Part shown: positions 21,619 to 29,352 of the stretch, piece after piece | How positions within the stretch are numbered: position 1 is the first letter of the stretch | How the letters are laid out: each line of letters opens with the position of its first letter | Source: Acidimicrobiales bacterium | GTDB taxonomy: Bacteria; Actinomycetota; Acidimicrobiia; Acidimicrobiales; UBA8190 | Length of the DNA stretch: 35,210 nucleotides | Assembly (NCBI GenBank): GCA_035531755.1 | Contig: DATKSK010000065.1 | Span: 1 to 35,210, forward strand | Reading direction: 5' to 3' | Translations under genes and position numbers: made by a program | Notes under the pieces: generated by a model | What the model was told of the DNA's origin: nothing | The model's input: only the letters and a program-made list of their open reading frames with translations | The model's database searches: none

Positions 21619-22674
21619 TCAGAGTGCGACGACCGACGCCTCCCGGGCGCTGCGCCGGGCGGCGTCGAGGACCTGCAGGGCCCGCACGGCGTCGGCGGGG
21701 TCGACCGGCGGTGCACCGCCGCCCCGCAGCGCCTGTGCCACCCCCTCGTAGAACGCGGGCCACCGCCCGGGCTCGCTCGGCACCGGCTCGCCGTCGTCGC
21801 CCCGCCGGAGCCGTCCCCACCGTAGCGGGGGCTCGACGCCGAACCCCGGGTCACCGGGGCGGCGGCCGGCCCGGAGCTGGTCCTCCTGGCCGTCGAGGTG
21901 CTCCACCACGTAAGCGGCCTCGCGCCCGAGGACCCGCAGGCGGGGCCCGGGAGCGGCCGCCACCGCGCTCGCCCACAGGTGCGAGATGGCGCCCGACGCG
22001 TGCCGCAGCGCCACGAACACGTCGTCGTCGGCACCGCCACGGCGCGACGCCACCTCCCCGGTGACGTGGGTCGCCGGGCCGAGCAGGACCAGCGCCTGGT
22101 CGACCAGGTGGATGCCGAGGTCGAGGAGCACCCCTCCCCCGTCGTCGGCCGGGAGCTCGTGGCGCCAGGCGCCGACGGAGGGGTCGGGGCGCCACCGCTC
22201 GAAGCGCGACTCGAAGCGCACCACGTCGCCGAGGACACCCGCGCCGACGAGCCGTCGCAGCGTCAGGAACTCGGCGTCCCAGCGTCGGTTGTGGAACACC
22301 GTGAGCATCACGCCGGCGGCGGCGGCACGGTCCACGAGGGTACGACCGGGCTCGGCGCGCGGCGCCAGCGGCTTCTCGACCACCACGGCGAGCCCGGCGT
22401 CGACAGCCGCCGTGGCGACGTCCACGTGCGAGCCGGTCGTCGTGGCCACCACCACGAGGTCGTGCGCGCCGGCATCCGCCCACAGCTCGTCGGTGCTCCC
22501 CACCACGGCGGCGCCGGGAAAGTCGAGTCGGGCCCGGGCGCGCCGCGACGGGTCGCCCGTGACGATGGTCGTGAGGGCGAGTCCCGGCGTGGCGGCGACG
22601 AGAGGCCCGTGGAAGACCGACCCCGCCAGCCCGTACCCGACGAGCGCCACCCGCAGGTCCGCGGGGTCGCTCAC
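21619..22674 (-). CDS. Gfo/Idh/MocA-family oxidoreductase
   Basis: A 351-residue NAD(P)-dependent dehydrogenase. The Rossmann start is LRVALVGYGLAGSVFHGPLV, the family EKPLAP motif is seen as VVVEKPLAPRA, and the C-terminal domain has GGGVLLDLGIHLVDQALVLLG, with the Asp and His of the family active site. Members oxidise or reduce sugars, inositols and sugar derivatives. It starts at a GTG (22674) with AAGGGA about 3 nt upstream; a longer frame exists but lacks support. It lies 76 bp downstream of the sugar-permease gene on the same strand, so it likely metabolises the imported sugar. Confidence 0.88.
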   Translation of the reverse strand: MSDPADLRVALVGYGLAGSVFHGPLVAATPGLALTTIVTGDPSRRARARLDFPGAAVVGSTDELWADAGAHDLVVVATTTGSHVDVATAAVDAGLAVVVEKPLAPRAEPGRTLVDRAAAAGVMLTVFHNRRWDAEFLTLRRLVGAGVLGDVVRFESRFERWRPDPSVGAWRHELPADDGGGVLLDLGIHLVDQALVLLGPATHVTGEVASRRGGADDDVFVALRHASGAISHLWASAVAAAPGPRLRVLGREAAYVVEHLDGQEDQLRAGRRPGDPGFGVEPPLRWGRLRRGDDGEPVPSEPGRWPAFYEGVAQALRGGGAPPVDPADAVRALQVLDAARRSAREASVVAL

Positions 22675-22750
22675 CGTTCCCTTGTCCGTATACCGCCGGT
22701 GGCCCTGCGACGCCGGTGCGGCGTGCACCGGACGGGCCACGCCCGAGCGG

Positions 22751-24088
22751 TCACCGGGCGGTGCGCCCCCGCCGAGCCAGGGCGTCGACCGTCACGGCAA
22801 CCAGCAGCACGAGCGCGGTGACGATGTACTGCGACGCCGCACTGAGCCCGAGCAGTCCCATCCCGTTGTAGATGGCGGCGATGACGATGCCGCCGAGCGC
22901 GGCGTGGATCGCCTTGCCCCGACCGCCGAACAGGCTCGTCCCGCCGATCACCGCGGCGGCCACCGCGAACAGCACGAGCTGGCCGCCCTGGAGGGTGGTG
23001 GACACCGAACGCAGCTGGGACGCGTAGATGAGGCCGGCGATACCGCTCGTGAACCCCGCCAAGGTGAACGCCACGGTACGGATGAGCATCAGGTTCACAC
23101 CGGCGCGACGGGCAGCCTCCGGATTGCCGCCGACGGCGTACATGTACCGGCCGAACTTGGTGCGCCCCAGGAGGAGGCTCCACATCCCGAGCACGCCGAG
23201 CACGATGAGCACCACCCACGGCATGCCGCGGATCGGAACCAGCGCGCCCCGGTTCGTATTGCAGATCGCGACCAGGACCACGCCGAAGCCGGCCACCACC
23301 ACGACCTTCAGCAGGGTGATGCTCACGGGAGGCGCCACCAGTCCGCTGCGGCGGCGCCCGCCGTCGCGCGACCACGTGAGCAAGCCGTAGCCCGCCACCA
23401 GCGCGACCAGGATGATCCACCCCGCGACCACGGTCAGGTTCCCGTTGGCGAGGTCGTTGATGACGGCGTCGTTGATGGGCAGAGTGCCGCCCTGGCCGAG
23501 GATGATGAGCATGAGGCCGAGCAGGCCCAGCTGGAAGCCGAGGGTCACCACGAACGACGGCAGCCCGAGCAGCGTGATGATCAGGCCTTGGACGGCCCCG
23601 ATGCCGGCCGTTGCGAGCACGGCGACGATCACCGCCGCCCACCACGGCCACCCCGTCTGCGCCTTGACCAGCTCGGCCGCGACGACGCCGCCGATTCCGG
23701 CAGTGAAGCCGATGGACAGGTCGATCTCGCCGAGCAGCAGGGCGAAGACCTCGGCCATGCCGAGCAACATGAACACCGCGGCCTGCACGAGCAGGTTCAC
23801 CAGGTTCCCCGCCGAGAGGAACAAGGGTTTGGCGACCTGGAAGATGACCCCGATGAGGATGAGCCCGACGATGACGGGCAGCACGCCCGTCTCCCCGCCG
23901 CGCACCCGCGACCACCAGCCCCGGAAGTACTCGCCCAACGAGTTGGCGACGAGCTCGGGGGCGAGGGGCACGGCCACCTCGCTGGCGGTGAGGTCGGTCA
24001 GGCGCTCGACCTCACCGGCCGGCGCCGACGGCTCGCGGCCGTCACGCGTCGACTCGACGCCGCGCACGGGCTCGTCGATCCTGGCCAT
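22751..24088 (-). CDS. Xylose-type sugar ABC transporter permease
   Basis: A 445-residue permease of the XylH/GguB type in the BPD_transp_2 family, with roughly ten to twelve membrane helices. After a 65-residue cytoplasmic tail come ETGVLPVIVGLILIGVIFQ and the hallmark EIDLSIGFTAGIGG; the long central loop (DGGRRRSGLV) followed by extra helices distinguishes XylH-type from RbsC-type proteins. GRYMYAVGGNPEAARRAGVN is the coupling loop to the ATPase. ATG 24088 shares one base with the ATPase stop, so the genes are coupled. With its partners it imports xylose or a related monosaccharide. Confidence 0.9.
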   Translation of the reverse strand: MARIDEPVRGVESTRDGREPSAPAGEVERLTDLTASEVAVPLAPELVANSLGEYFRGWWSRVRGGETGVLPVIVGLILIGVIFQVAKPLFLSAGNLVNLLVQAAVFMLLGMAEVFALLLGEIDLSIGFTAGIGGVVAAELVKAQTGWPWWAAVIVAVLATAGIGAVQGLIITLLGLPSFVVTLGFQLGLLGLMLIILGQGGTLPINDAVINDLANGNLTVVAGWIILVALVAGYGLLTWSRDGGRRRSGLVAPPVSITLLKVVVVAGFGVVLVAICNTNRGALVPIRGMPWVVLIVLGVLGMWSLLLGRTKFGRYMYAVGGNPEAARRAGVNLMLIRTVAFTLAGFTSGIAGLIYASQLRSVSTTLQGGQLVLFAVAAAVIGGTSLFGGRGKAIHAALGGIVIAAIYNGMGLLGLSAASQYIVTALVLLVAVTVDALARRGRTAR

Positions 24089-24957
24089 CAACCCACCCCT
24101 TGCTGATCGCCGGGGGCAGGAGCGGCCGACGGGCGCTCGTCGCCCACCGACCGGGTGGCGGCGCCGGTCGCCATGAGCTCCACCACGAGCTGGCGGTCGT
24201 ACTCGGCGACCGGGCCGCTCGACACCAGGCGCCCGAGGTGCAGGATGGCGAGGCGGTCGGCGACCTCGAAGACGTCGTTCAGGTTGTGGGAGATCACGAT
24301 CACGGCCAGGCCCTGGTCGGCGAGTCGCTTGATCAGGTCGAGCACCATCCGGGTCTGCGCCACGCCCAGGGCGGCGGTGGGCTCGTCCATGATCACGAGC
24401 TTGGAGTTCCACATGACCGCCTTCGCCACCGCCACGGACTGGCGCTGACCACCCGACAGCGAGGCCACGGGCTGGCGGATGGACCGGACGCTCGTCACCG
24501 CCAACCCCGACAGCGTCTCGGCGGCGGCCTTCTCCATGGAATCCTCGTCGAGGATGCTGCGGCGCAGCCGCTCGCGTCCCAGGAACATGTTCTGGACGAT
24601 GTCGAGGTTGTCGCACAAGGCGAGGTCCTGGTACACGGTCTCGATGCCCAGAGCGGCGGCGTCCTTGGGCGTCCGGATGTGGACGGGGCGGCCCTGCCAG
24701 ATGATCTGGCCGTGCTCGGGTGCGTGGATGCCGGCGATGCACTTGATGAGCACGGACTTGCCCGCACCGTTGTCGCCCACCAGGGCGGTCACCTGATCGG
24801 TGGGCACGACGAGGTCGACGGCGGTCAGCGCCTGGACGGGGCCGAAGTTCTTGCTGAGCCCCCGGAGCTCGAGGAGCGGTGCGCCGGCCGGCCGCTCCGC
24901 CCGCCCGCCACCGCCCACGCTCTCGGACGTGGTGCCCGCCTCCTCGACGGTGCTCAA
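24088..24957 (-). CDS. Sugar ABC transporter ATPase, single domain
   Basis: About 289 residues with one complete ABC domain: Walker A (GDNGAGKSVLIK), Q-loop (YQDLALCDNLDIVQNMFLGR), signature LSGGQRQ, Walker B (LVIMDEPTAALG) and H-loop (VIVISHN). Carbohydrate ATPases such as XylG, RbsA and MglA are usually near 500 residues with two ABC domains; this one has half that and would act as a homodimer, as FrcA does. There is no ATG near the domain; I chose TTG at about 24957, which has GAAGG upstream, but the first 20 residues are uncertain. It is downstream of the binding protein across a 184-bp gap holding a strong hairpin. Confidence 0.87.
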   Translation of the reverse strand: MSTVEEAGTTSESVGGGGRAERPAGAPLLELRGLSKNFGPVQALTAVDLVVPTDQVTALVGDNGAGKSVLIKCIAGIHAPEHGQIIWQGRPVHIRTPKDAAALGIETVYQDLALCDNLDIVQNMFLGRERLRRSILDEDSMEKAAAETLSGLAVTSVRSIRQPVASLSGGQRQSVAVAKAVMWNSKLVIMDEPTAALGVAQTRMVLDLIKRLADQGLAVIVISHNLNDVFEVADRLAILHLGRLVSSGPVAEYDRQLVVELMATGAATRSVGDERPSAAPAPGDQQGVG

Positions 24958-25006
24958 CCGACCTTCGCCCCCTTTGCGAGTGCCCGGCACTGGCCCGAGC
25001 GGCGAC

Positions 25007-25040
25007 CGGGCCGCACCTGCATTCTGGCAGGTGCGGCCCG
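25007..25040. promoter_or_regulatory. Perfect 14-bp hairpin between binding protein and ATPase genes
   Basis: Arms 25007-25020 and 25027-25040 are exact inverted complements around a 6-nt loop. In the leftward transcript it lies 102 nt after the binding-protein stop. There is no U tract, so it could stabilise the upstream mRNA or partly terminate, giving more binding protein than transporter. Confidence 0.7.
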
Positions 25041-25141
25041 GCGACGCCGGAACCTTCACGGCGATGGTGCCACCACTGCCGAGGTTCTCCGTCTTCCCGG
25101 CGTCGGCGGCGCCTGAGCGCCACCGACGCCTACTCCTTGTG

Positions 25142-26365
25142 TTACGGGGTGATCCCCACCTGCGTGCAGTCACTGGCGAAGGTGCCCGCGCACAGTGTGG
25201 ACGCCGGGATGAACTTGTCCTTGATGACGGTGGCGTTCATGTTCGCCGCGGTGACCCAGACCGGGGTCAGGAGCACCGAGGGGACGTTGACGTTCCCGGT
25301 GGTGTCCTTGACGGTGCCGTTCACCAGGCCCGAGGGGGGCGTCTTGCCGGCCCGCAGGTAGAGCGCCAGCGCCACGGCCGCCTGCGCCTCCAGGTAGATC
25401 GGCTTGTACACCGAGCCACACTGGTAGCCCGACAGCACGTTCTGCATGCCCTGGAGCGTGGCGTCCTGGCCGGTCACGGGGATCTTCTTGGCCGGGACGT
25501 TGGCCGTCTTCAGCGCCGAGATCACCGAGTTGCCGAGCCCGTCGTTGGCCGCCACCACCACGTTGATGTCCTTGTGGGCCGTGTACTGCTGCTGGAAGAG
25601 GGTGAGCGCCTGCTGGTTGTCCCAGTTCGGGACGGCCTGCTCACCGACCTTCGTGTACGTGCCGGCCGTGTACTTCGGCGAGAGCACCGAGTTGTAACCC
25701 TGGGCGAACAGCGTGGCGTTGTTGTCCGTCGGGGAGCCGTCGAGCTCGAACACGTGCGGGCTCGTGACGTTCCACGAGGAGATGCAGTCCACGGCACCTT
25801 GGCCGATCAGCTGACCGACCTTCACGTTGTCGAAGCTGACGTAGTAGTCGCGGCTGCCGCCGAGGCTGATGCGGTCGTAGTCGATGACCTTCACGCCGTG
25901 GGACTTGGCGTACGACTCGATGGCCGACCCGACCCCGGAGTCCAACCCGTCCATGAGCAGGACCGTCGCCCCGGCCGTGATATCGGCCTGGGCCTGGGTG
26001 AGCTCGGTGGAGTCGGAGCCCTGGGCGTTGTCGATCTTGTACTGGCTCGACGTCAGCCCGGCCTTCTGGAACGCCTGGGCCAGGTACGGGGCGTCGAACG
26101 ACACGTAGCGGGCCGACGAGGCGGTGTCCGGCAACAGTGCGCCGATCATGCCGTGGCCCTGGCTGGCCAGCGACCGGAGGCTCGTCATGACCGAGAAGTC
26201 ACTCGTGAACGACGTCGCCTTGATGTTCGTCGGGACGTTGCCACCCGACGTCGTCGTGGTGCCGCTCGTCGTCGAGCTACTGCACGCGGCGGCGATCATT
26301 CCCACGACGAGCACAAGGGAAACAACCCCCAGCCGCCTCACGTTGCGTTGTTTCCCCATGGTCAT
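25142..26365 (-). CDS. Xylose-type sugar ABC substrate-binding lipoprotein
   Basis: A 407-residue periplasmic-binding-protein type I lipoprotein, XylF/ChvE-like. The signal peptide is basic (KQRNVRR) then hydrophobic, ending in the lipobox AAAC with lipidated C28. A Ser/Thr/Gly linker follows. The sugar-binding fold is seen in GATVLLMDGLDSGVGSAIE, VIDYDRISLGGSRDYYVSFDN, NVVVAANDGLGNSVISAL and PVTGQDATLQG, which are typical XylF-family strands. ATG 26365 has GGGAG 8 nt upstream. It heads an operon with the ATPase, permease and probably the Gfo/Idh/MocA dehydrogenase. Confidence 0.92.
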   Translation of the reverse strand: MTMGKQRNVRRLGVVSLVLVVGMIAAACSSSTTSGTTTTSGGNVPTNIKATSFTSDFSVMTSLRSLASQGHGMIGALLPDTASSARYVSFDAPYLAQAFQKAGLTSSQYKIDNAQGSDSTELTQAQADITAGATVLLMDGLDSGVGSAIESYAKSHGVKVIDYDRISLGGSRDYYVSFDNVKVGQLIGQGAVDCISSWNVTSPHVFELDGSPTDNNATLFAQGYNSVLSPKYTAGTYTKVGEQAVPNWDNQQALTLFQQQYTAHKDINVVVAANDGLGNSVISALKTANVPAKKIPVTGQDATLQGMQNVLSGYQCGSVYKPIYLEAQAAVALALYLRAGKTPPSGLVNGTVKDTTGNVNVPSVLLTPVWVTAANMNATVIKDKFIPASTLCAGTFASDCTQVGITP

Positions 26366-26613
26366 CCCACTTTCTCCCAAGTCTGGGTCTTGAACTCAAC
26401 CGTCCGCCCAAAAGCGAAACCGGTCTGTAGCACTGAATGCGACGAGGACGCCCTCACAGCATGTGATGTGTCCGAAGCGAGGCAACAGGGTCGAAGGTCC
26501 CTGGTGATCCTTGGTTTTGCGCCACCTAGTTCCTGCCCGGGAACGCGTCGGCGCCACCGGTGTGCAGAAACCTACCCGCGATCGTCGTCACGCGCCCGCA
26601 ATATGTTCGTGCA
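26366..26613. promoter_or_regulatory. Leader and control region of sugar-importer operon
   Basis: This 248-bp gap is visibly richer in A and T than its surroundings, as expected for a regulated promoter. On the minus strand TTGCCT and CATGCT spaced by 16 nt are weak promoter candidates. An imperfect palindrome CAAG-N7-CTTG (26378-26392) just before the ribosome site could be an operator. Confidence 0.35.
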
Positions 26614-27429
26614 TCAGATCACAAGCCGGGCGCGCACCGGGAAATGGTCGGAGCCGGGGATGGCGAGCACCTCACCACCCTCCGTACCAACGGCGTTCGT
26701 GACGAGGATGTGGTCACTCTGTGCGAGTGGCCATCTCGTCCACGCCGGCCACGTCCGGCCGCGCACGGCGCGCGACCAACCCGGGAGGAGGAGCGACAGA
26801 GGGGGTCCCCACATGTTCATGTCGCCGGCGAGCACGCACGGGTCCGACGACGCCAGCTCTCGCCGTAGGGCGGCGATGTGACGGGGGGATCCCTGGCTGA
26901 GATGGGCGAGATGCGTCCCGACGACACGGAGATCACGCGCCGCGCCGGGAACGGCGATCTCCGCCACGATCGCACCCCGGCGTGCGGGGTCACCGTCGAG
27001 CTGACCGAGACGGATCGTCGAAGTGCGGCGGACGCCCAGGCGTGACAGCACCGCGATCCGCCACTCACCGTGCTCGATCGCACGCGGCGGCGCGCCGCGG
27101 TGCGCCCGCCGTTCGCCAGGGCCGGGGTGGCGACGCTCGAGCCGCAGCCCGTACGCGTTGCGCGCCCACGGGCGAGGGCCCCATCGCGTCCCCACGTCCG
27201 CGCGGGGGGCCACGATCCGTCCCCGGGCGAGCGTGAGCTCGGTGACCGCGTAACCCAGCTCGGCCGCCACCCGCTCGGCCATCGTCGCCTGGCCGTCGGA
27301 GGCCCAGGACTCCTGGAGCACCAGGACGTCGGCGTCGATCCGGCGGCAGGTGCCCACCACGTCGAAGGGTCGGCCCCAGCCGTCGACGCCTCCGTGGACG
27401 TTGTAGCTGGCGACAACAACCGGCGGCAT
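26614..27429 (-). CDS. Endonuclease/exonuclease/phosphatase-family protein
   Basis: A 271-residue EEP-fold hydrolase. Motifs appear in order: SYNVHGG (N10), VLVLQES (E40), VVGTHLAHLS, VLAGDMNMW (Asp and Asn), QSDHIL and the closing GSDHFPV, which carries the catalytic His. The fold covers AP endonucleases, DNase I-like nucleases, sphingomyelinases and inositol phosphatases; nothing here decides between them. There is no signal peptide, so it is cytoplasmic. TAGCCT lies 9 nt before ATG 27429. It ends 248 bp upstream of the sugar-binding protein gene on the same strand and diverges from the gene at 27778. Confidence 0.9.
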   Translation of the reverse strand: MPPVVVASYNVHGGVDGWGRPFDVVGTCRRIDADVLVLQESWASDGQATMAERVAAELGYAVTELTLARGRIVAPRADVGTRWGPRPWARNAYGLRLERRHPGPGERRAHRGAPPRAIEHGEWRIAVLSRLGVRRTSTIRLGQLDGDPARRGAIVAEIAVPGAARDLRVVGTHLAHLSQGSPRHIAALRRELASSDPCVLAGDMNMWGPPLSLLLPGWSRAVRGRTWPAWTRWPLAQSDHILVTNAVGTEGGEVLAIPGSDHFPVRARLVI

Positions 27430-27777
27430 CGGGGGTGGAGGCTATCGACGCTTCCCGACCGACACGGCACCTCCCGGGCACGGGGCACGCAGGCAGCAGG
27501 GAGGCCCGGCGGCGACCACCACGGTGCGCGGGACGGCGGCGGCCCGGTAGGCACGCTGCGTGAGCTGCTCAACCAACCGGAGGAGGTGCCGATATCAATT
27601 GGGATGGCGTTGTGTCCCTGTCCCCCCGGCACCGGTGGGCCGCCCCTGGCGGTCGACGGGGCCGCGGCGTACCGATCGGGGACCTCGCCCTCGCACCCTG
27701 CCGCCCGCACCCGGCACGAGGCCCACGCCCGCGCCGACACGAACGGCTCGTAGGGACCGAGAAACGGGGGACTGGGC
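27430..27777. other. Divergent intergenic region
   Basis: This 348-bp region lies between two divergent genes. It holds TAGCCT (27439-27444, minus strand), an AGGAGG at 27581-27586 and an open frame from ATG 27604 to 27753 (49 codons, high GC third positions). The AGGAGG is too far (17 nt) from that ATG to support translation, so I do not call a gene. Confidence 0.4.
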
Positions 27778-29214
27778 ATGTCGGTACTGTGGGCGCAGCG
27801 ACGCGAGGGGCCCCGAACCACCCGACGGCTGCGCGGCCTGGCGACGAGCGTGTTGGGGCGCCGGCGGCCCGCGCCGCTCCCGGCGTACCGCACGATCACG
27901 CCGTCGGCCAACGGCACCCATCATCGACCCAGCCCCGCACTCCGGTGGACCGACGCGCGCACCACGCCGGACGGGGACTTCGCGGGATCGGCGATCGCCA
28001 ACGCCTCCCTGCGGGAGACCGACGTGCCGGACCGGGGCGACTGGGACGCGGTGTCGGAGTTCGCCCTGTCGTACGACGGCTACGCGTACTGGGACGACCT
28101 CCCCGAGCTCGCCAACCGCTTCGTGCAACGCTGGACGCGCGACCGCTCGCTCCCGACGACGCTCGACGAGCTGCGTGGGTGCCTCTTCTACGAGCAGCGC
28201 CGGTGGCACCACTTCGGCGAGGACCCCGCGGGGCGCTCCGCCGACTACATGCAGGCGATCGTCGACGCCGTTCGGGCGCTCGTCCTCCCCACCACCCGTG
28301 CGCCGGCCCCCATCCCCGACCCCCGTGCCGCCATCGCGCCCGAGGCCCACGTCCGGCTCGTCAGCACGACGGACGACACCCCACCGACGCTGCGCCCGGT
28401 CGGCGCCAACCAGCCGGCGCTCCGACCGGTGCCACAGGCGGACCCGGCACTGCGCCCGGTGCCACAGGCAGAGCCGGCGCTGCGCCCGGTGCCACAGGCA
28501 GAGCCGGCGCTGGGGCCTGCGACGGTGGCGGCCAGGCGCCTCACCCCCGTCGCGGCGGCGGAGACACACGTGAAGCTCGTGTCGTCGATCGAGGCGGGAA
28601 CGCGCCGCGGCGAGCCCGCCCACGGCACGCGGGCCGCCATGCCGGCCGCCTGGGACCGGCCGCCGGTGGCTTCGGTCGACGACGGCCGGTCACGTCACCC
28701 GTCCGCATACAACTCGTCGGCACACGGGTCGCTCGGAGCCCTGCGGCCCATGCCCTCGGCCGAGCCCCTCCCCAAGCCCTCGGTCATCGTCCGGCGCACC
28801 CGGGCGGCGTCGCCCGGCGGGCCCGACGGGGGCACCGGGGCCGCGATCTCCGCCCTGCGGTCCTCGTCCCGACGGTGGCGTCCGCGCGACGCGACCCGAC
28901 CCGTGGGCACCGTCGAGCAGCCCGTCGCACCCTCGCGCGACGTCACGACCTTCCGCGGTGACGACGCCGGGTACCGGGCGTGGTTGGACGCGCACCCCGC
29001 CGGGTTCGTCCTCAACGCGGCGCGGCCGGGATCGTCTCGTCCCCCGGTGCTGCACCGCGTGACGTGTGCCTCGCTGCGCACCACGGCAGGATCTCCTCGG
29101 TCCCTGACGGCGAAGGCGCCCAAGGTGTGTGCCACCACCACCGGCACGCTCGAGGCGTGGAGCGCGGCGCAGTGTGCCGGCCCGCCCGCAGCCTGCCGGC
29201 GCTGCCTGCCCTGA
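27778..29214 (+). CDS. Unnamed two-domain protein with 10-residue repeat linker
   Basis: A 478-residue protein of unknown function. Residues 85-170 form a compact aromatic-rich helical region (WDAVSEFALSYDGYAYWDD, then FVQRWTRDRSLPTTLDELR and YEQRRWHHFG). A long Pro/Ala/Arg linker follows with three exact-phase copies of PALRPVPQA(D/E) and a partial fourth. The C-terminal 80 residues form a second domain: YRAWLDAHPAGFVLNAARP, LHRVTCASL, KVCATTTGTLEAW and a closing CRRC; the spaced cysteines suggest a metal site. I recognise this C-terminal pattern from other actinobacterial proteins of no known function. ATG 27778 has GGGGG about 8 nt upstream. No signal peptide or membrane helix. Confidence 0.75.
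   Translation: MSVLWAQRREGPRTTRRLRGLATSVLGRRRPAPLPAYRTITPSANGTHHRPSPALRWTDARTTPDGDFAGSAIANASLRETDVPDRGDWDAVSEFALSYDGYAYWDDLPELANRFVQRWTRDRSLPTTLDELRGCLFYEQRRWHHFGEDPAGRSADYMQAIVDAVRALVLPTTRAPAPIPDPRAAIAPEAHVRLVSTTDDTPPTLRPVGANQPALRPVPQADPALRPVPQAEPALRPVPQAEPALGPATVAARRLTPVAAAETHVKLVSSIEAGTRRGEPAHGTRAAMPAAWDRPPVASVDDGRSRHPSAYNSSAHGSLGALRPMPSAEPLPKPSVIVRRTRAASPGGPDGGTGAAISALRSSSRRWRPRDATRPVGTVEQPVAPSRDVTTFRGDDAGYRAWLDAHPAGFVLNAARPGSSRPPVLHRVTCASLRTTAGSPRSLTAKAPKVCATTTGTLEAWSAAQCAGPPAACRRCLP
28414..28515 (+). repeat. 30-bp coding tandem repeat
   Basis: Three 30-bp units (28414, 28444, 28474) plus a partial fourth encode PALRPVPQAD/E. The last two units are nearly identical in DNA, so the array may change length. 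Confidence 0.85.
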
Positions 29215-29233
29215 GGCGCGCCCCGAGAACCTC

Positions 29234-29251
29234 GGCCCCTGCGCCGGGGCC
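29234..29251. terminator. GC hairpin after the two-domain gene
   Basis: GGCCCC (29234-29239) and GGGGCC (29246-29251) form a 6-bp stem 20 nt after the stop at 29214 and 90 nt before the next promoter. There is no U tract. Confidence 0.4.
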
Positions 29252-29340
29252 CTCGACCATCACCGACGACCACGGCACCGCTCACCTCGTGGACGAGCTC
29301 GAGACGTTGGCCCGGTGACGGCCCGGAACGCAACCGGTCG

Positions 29341-29346
29341 TAGTGT
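29341..29346 (+). promoter_or_regulatory. -10 element TAGTGT (leaderless) for deacetylase gene
   Basis: TAGTGT ends 6 nt before GTG 29353. Confidence 0.55.
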
Positions 29347-29352
29347 GGGCCC

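Noticed and set aside
12120-26881. Very long open frames on the strand opposite good genes (for example 15267-17849 minus, 12120-14318 plus, 24800-26881 plus)
   Set aside because: They overlap well-supported genes and encode low-complexity Arg, Gly, Ala and Pro-rich sequence without any domain. In DNA of this GC content stop codons are rare in shadow frames.
27604-27753. Small 49-codon ORF starting MALCPCPPG
   Set aside because: The AGGAGG is 17 nt upstream, too far for normal initiation. High third-position GC is shared by shadow frames, and the product has no recognisable feature.
28414-28515. Repeat array considered as CRISPR-like
   Set aside because: Units are contiguous without spacers, are in frame, and encode a protein linker. 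No cas gene is present.
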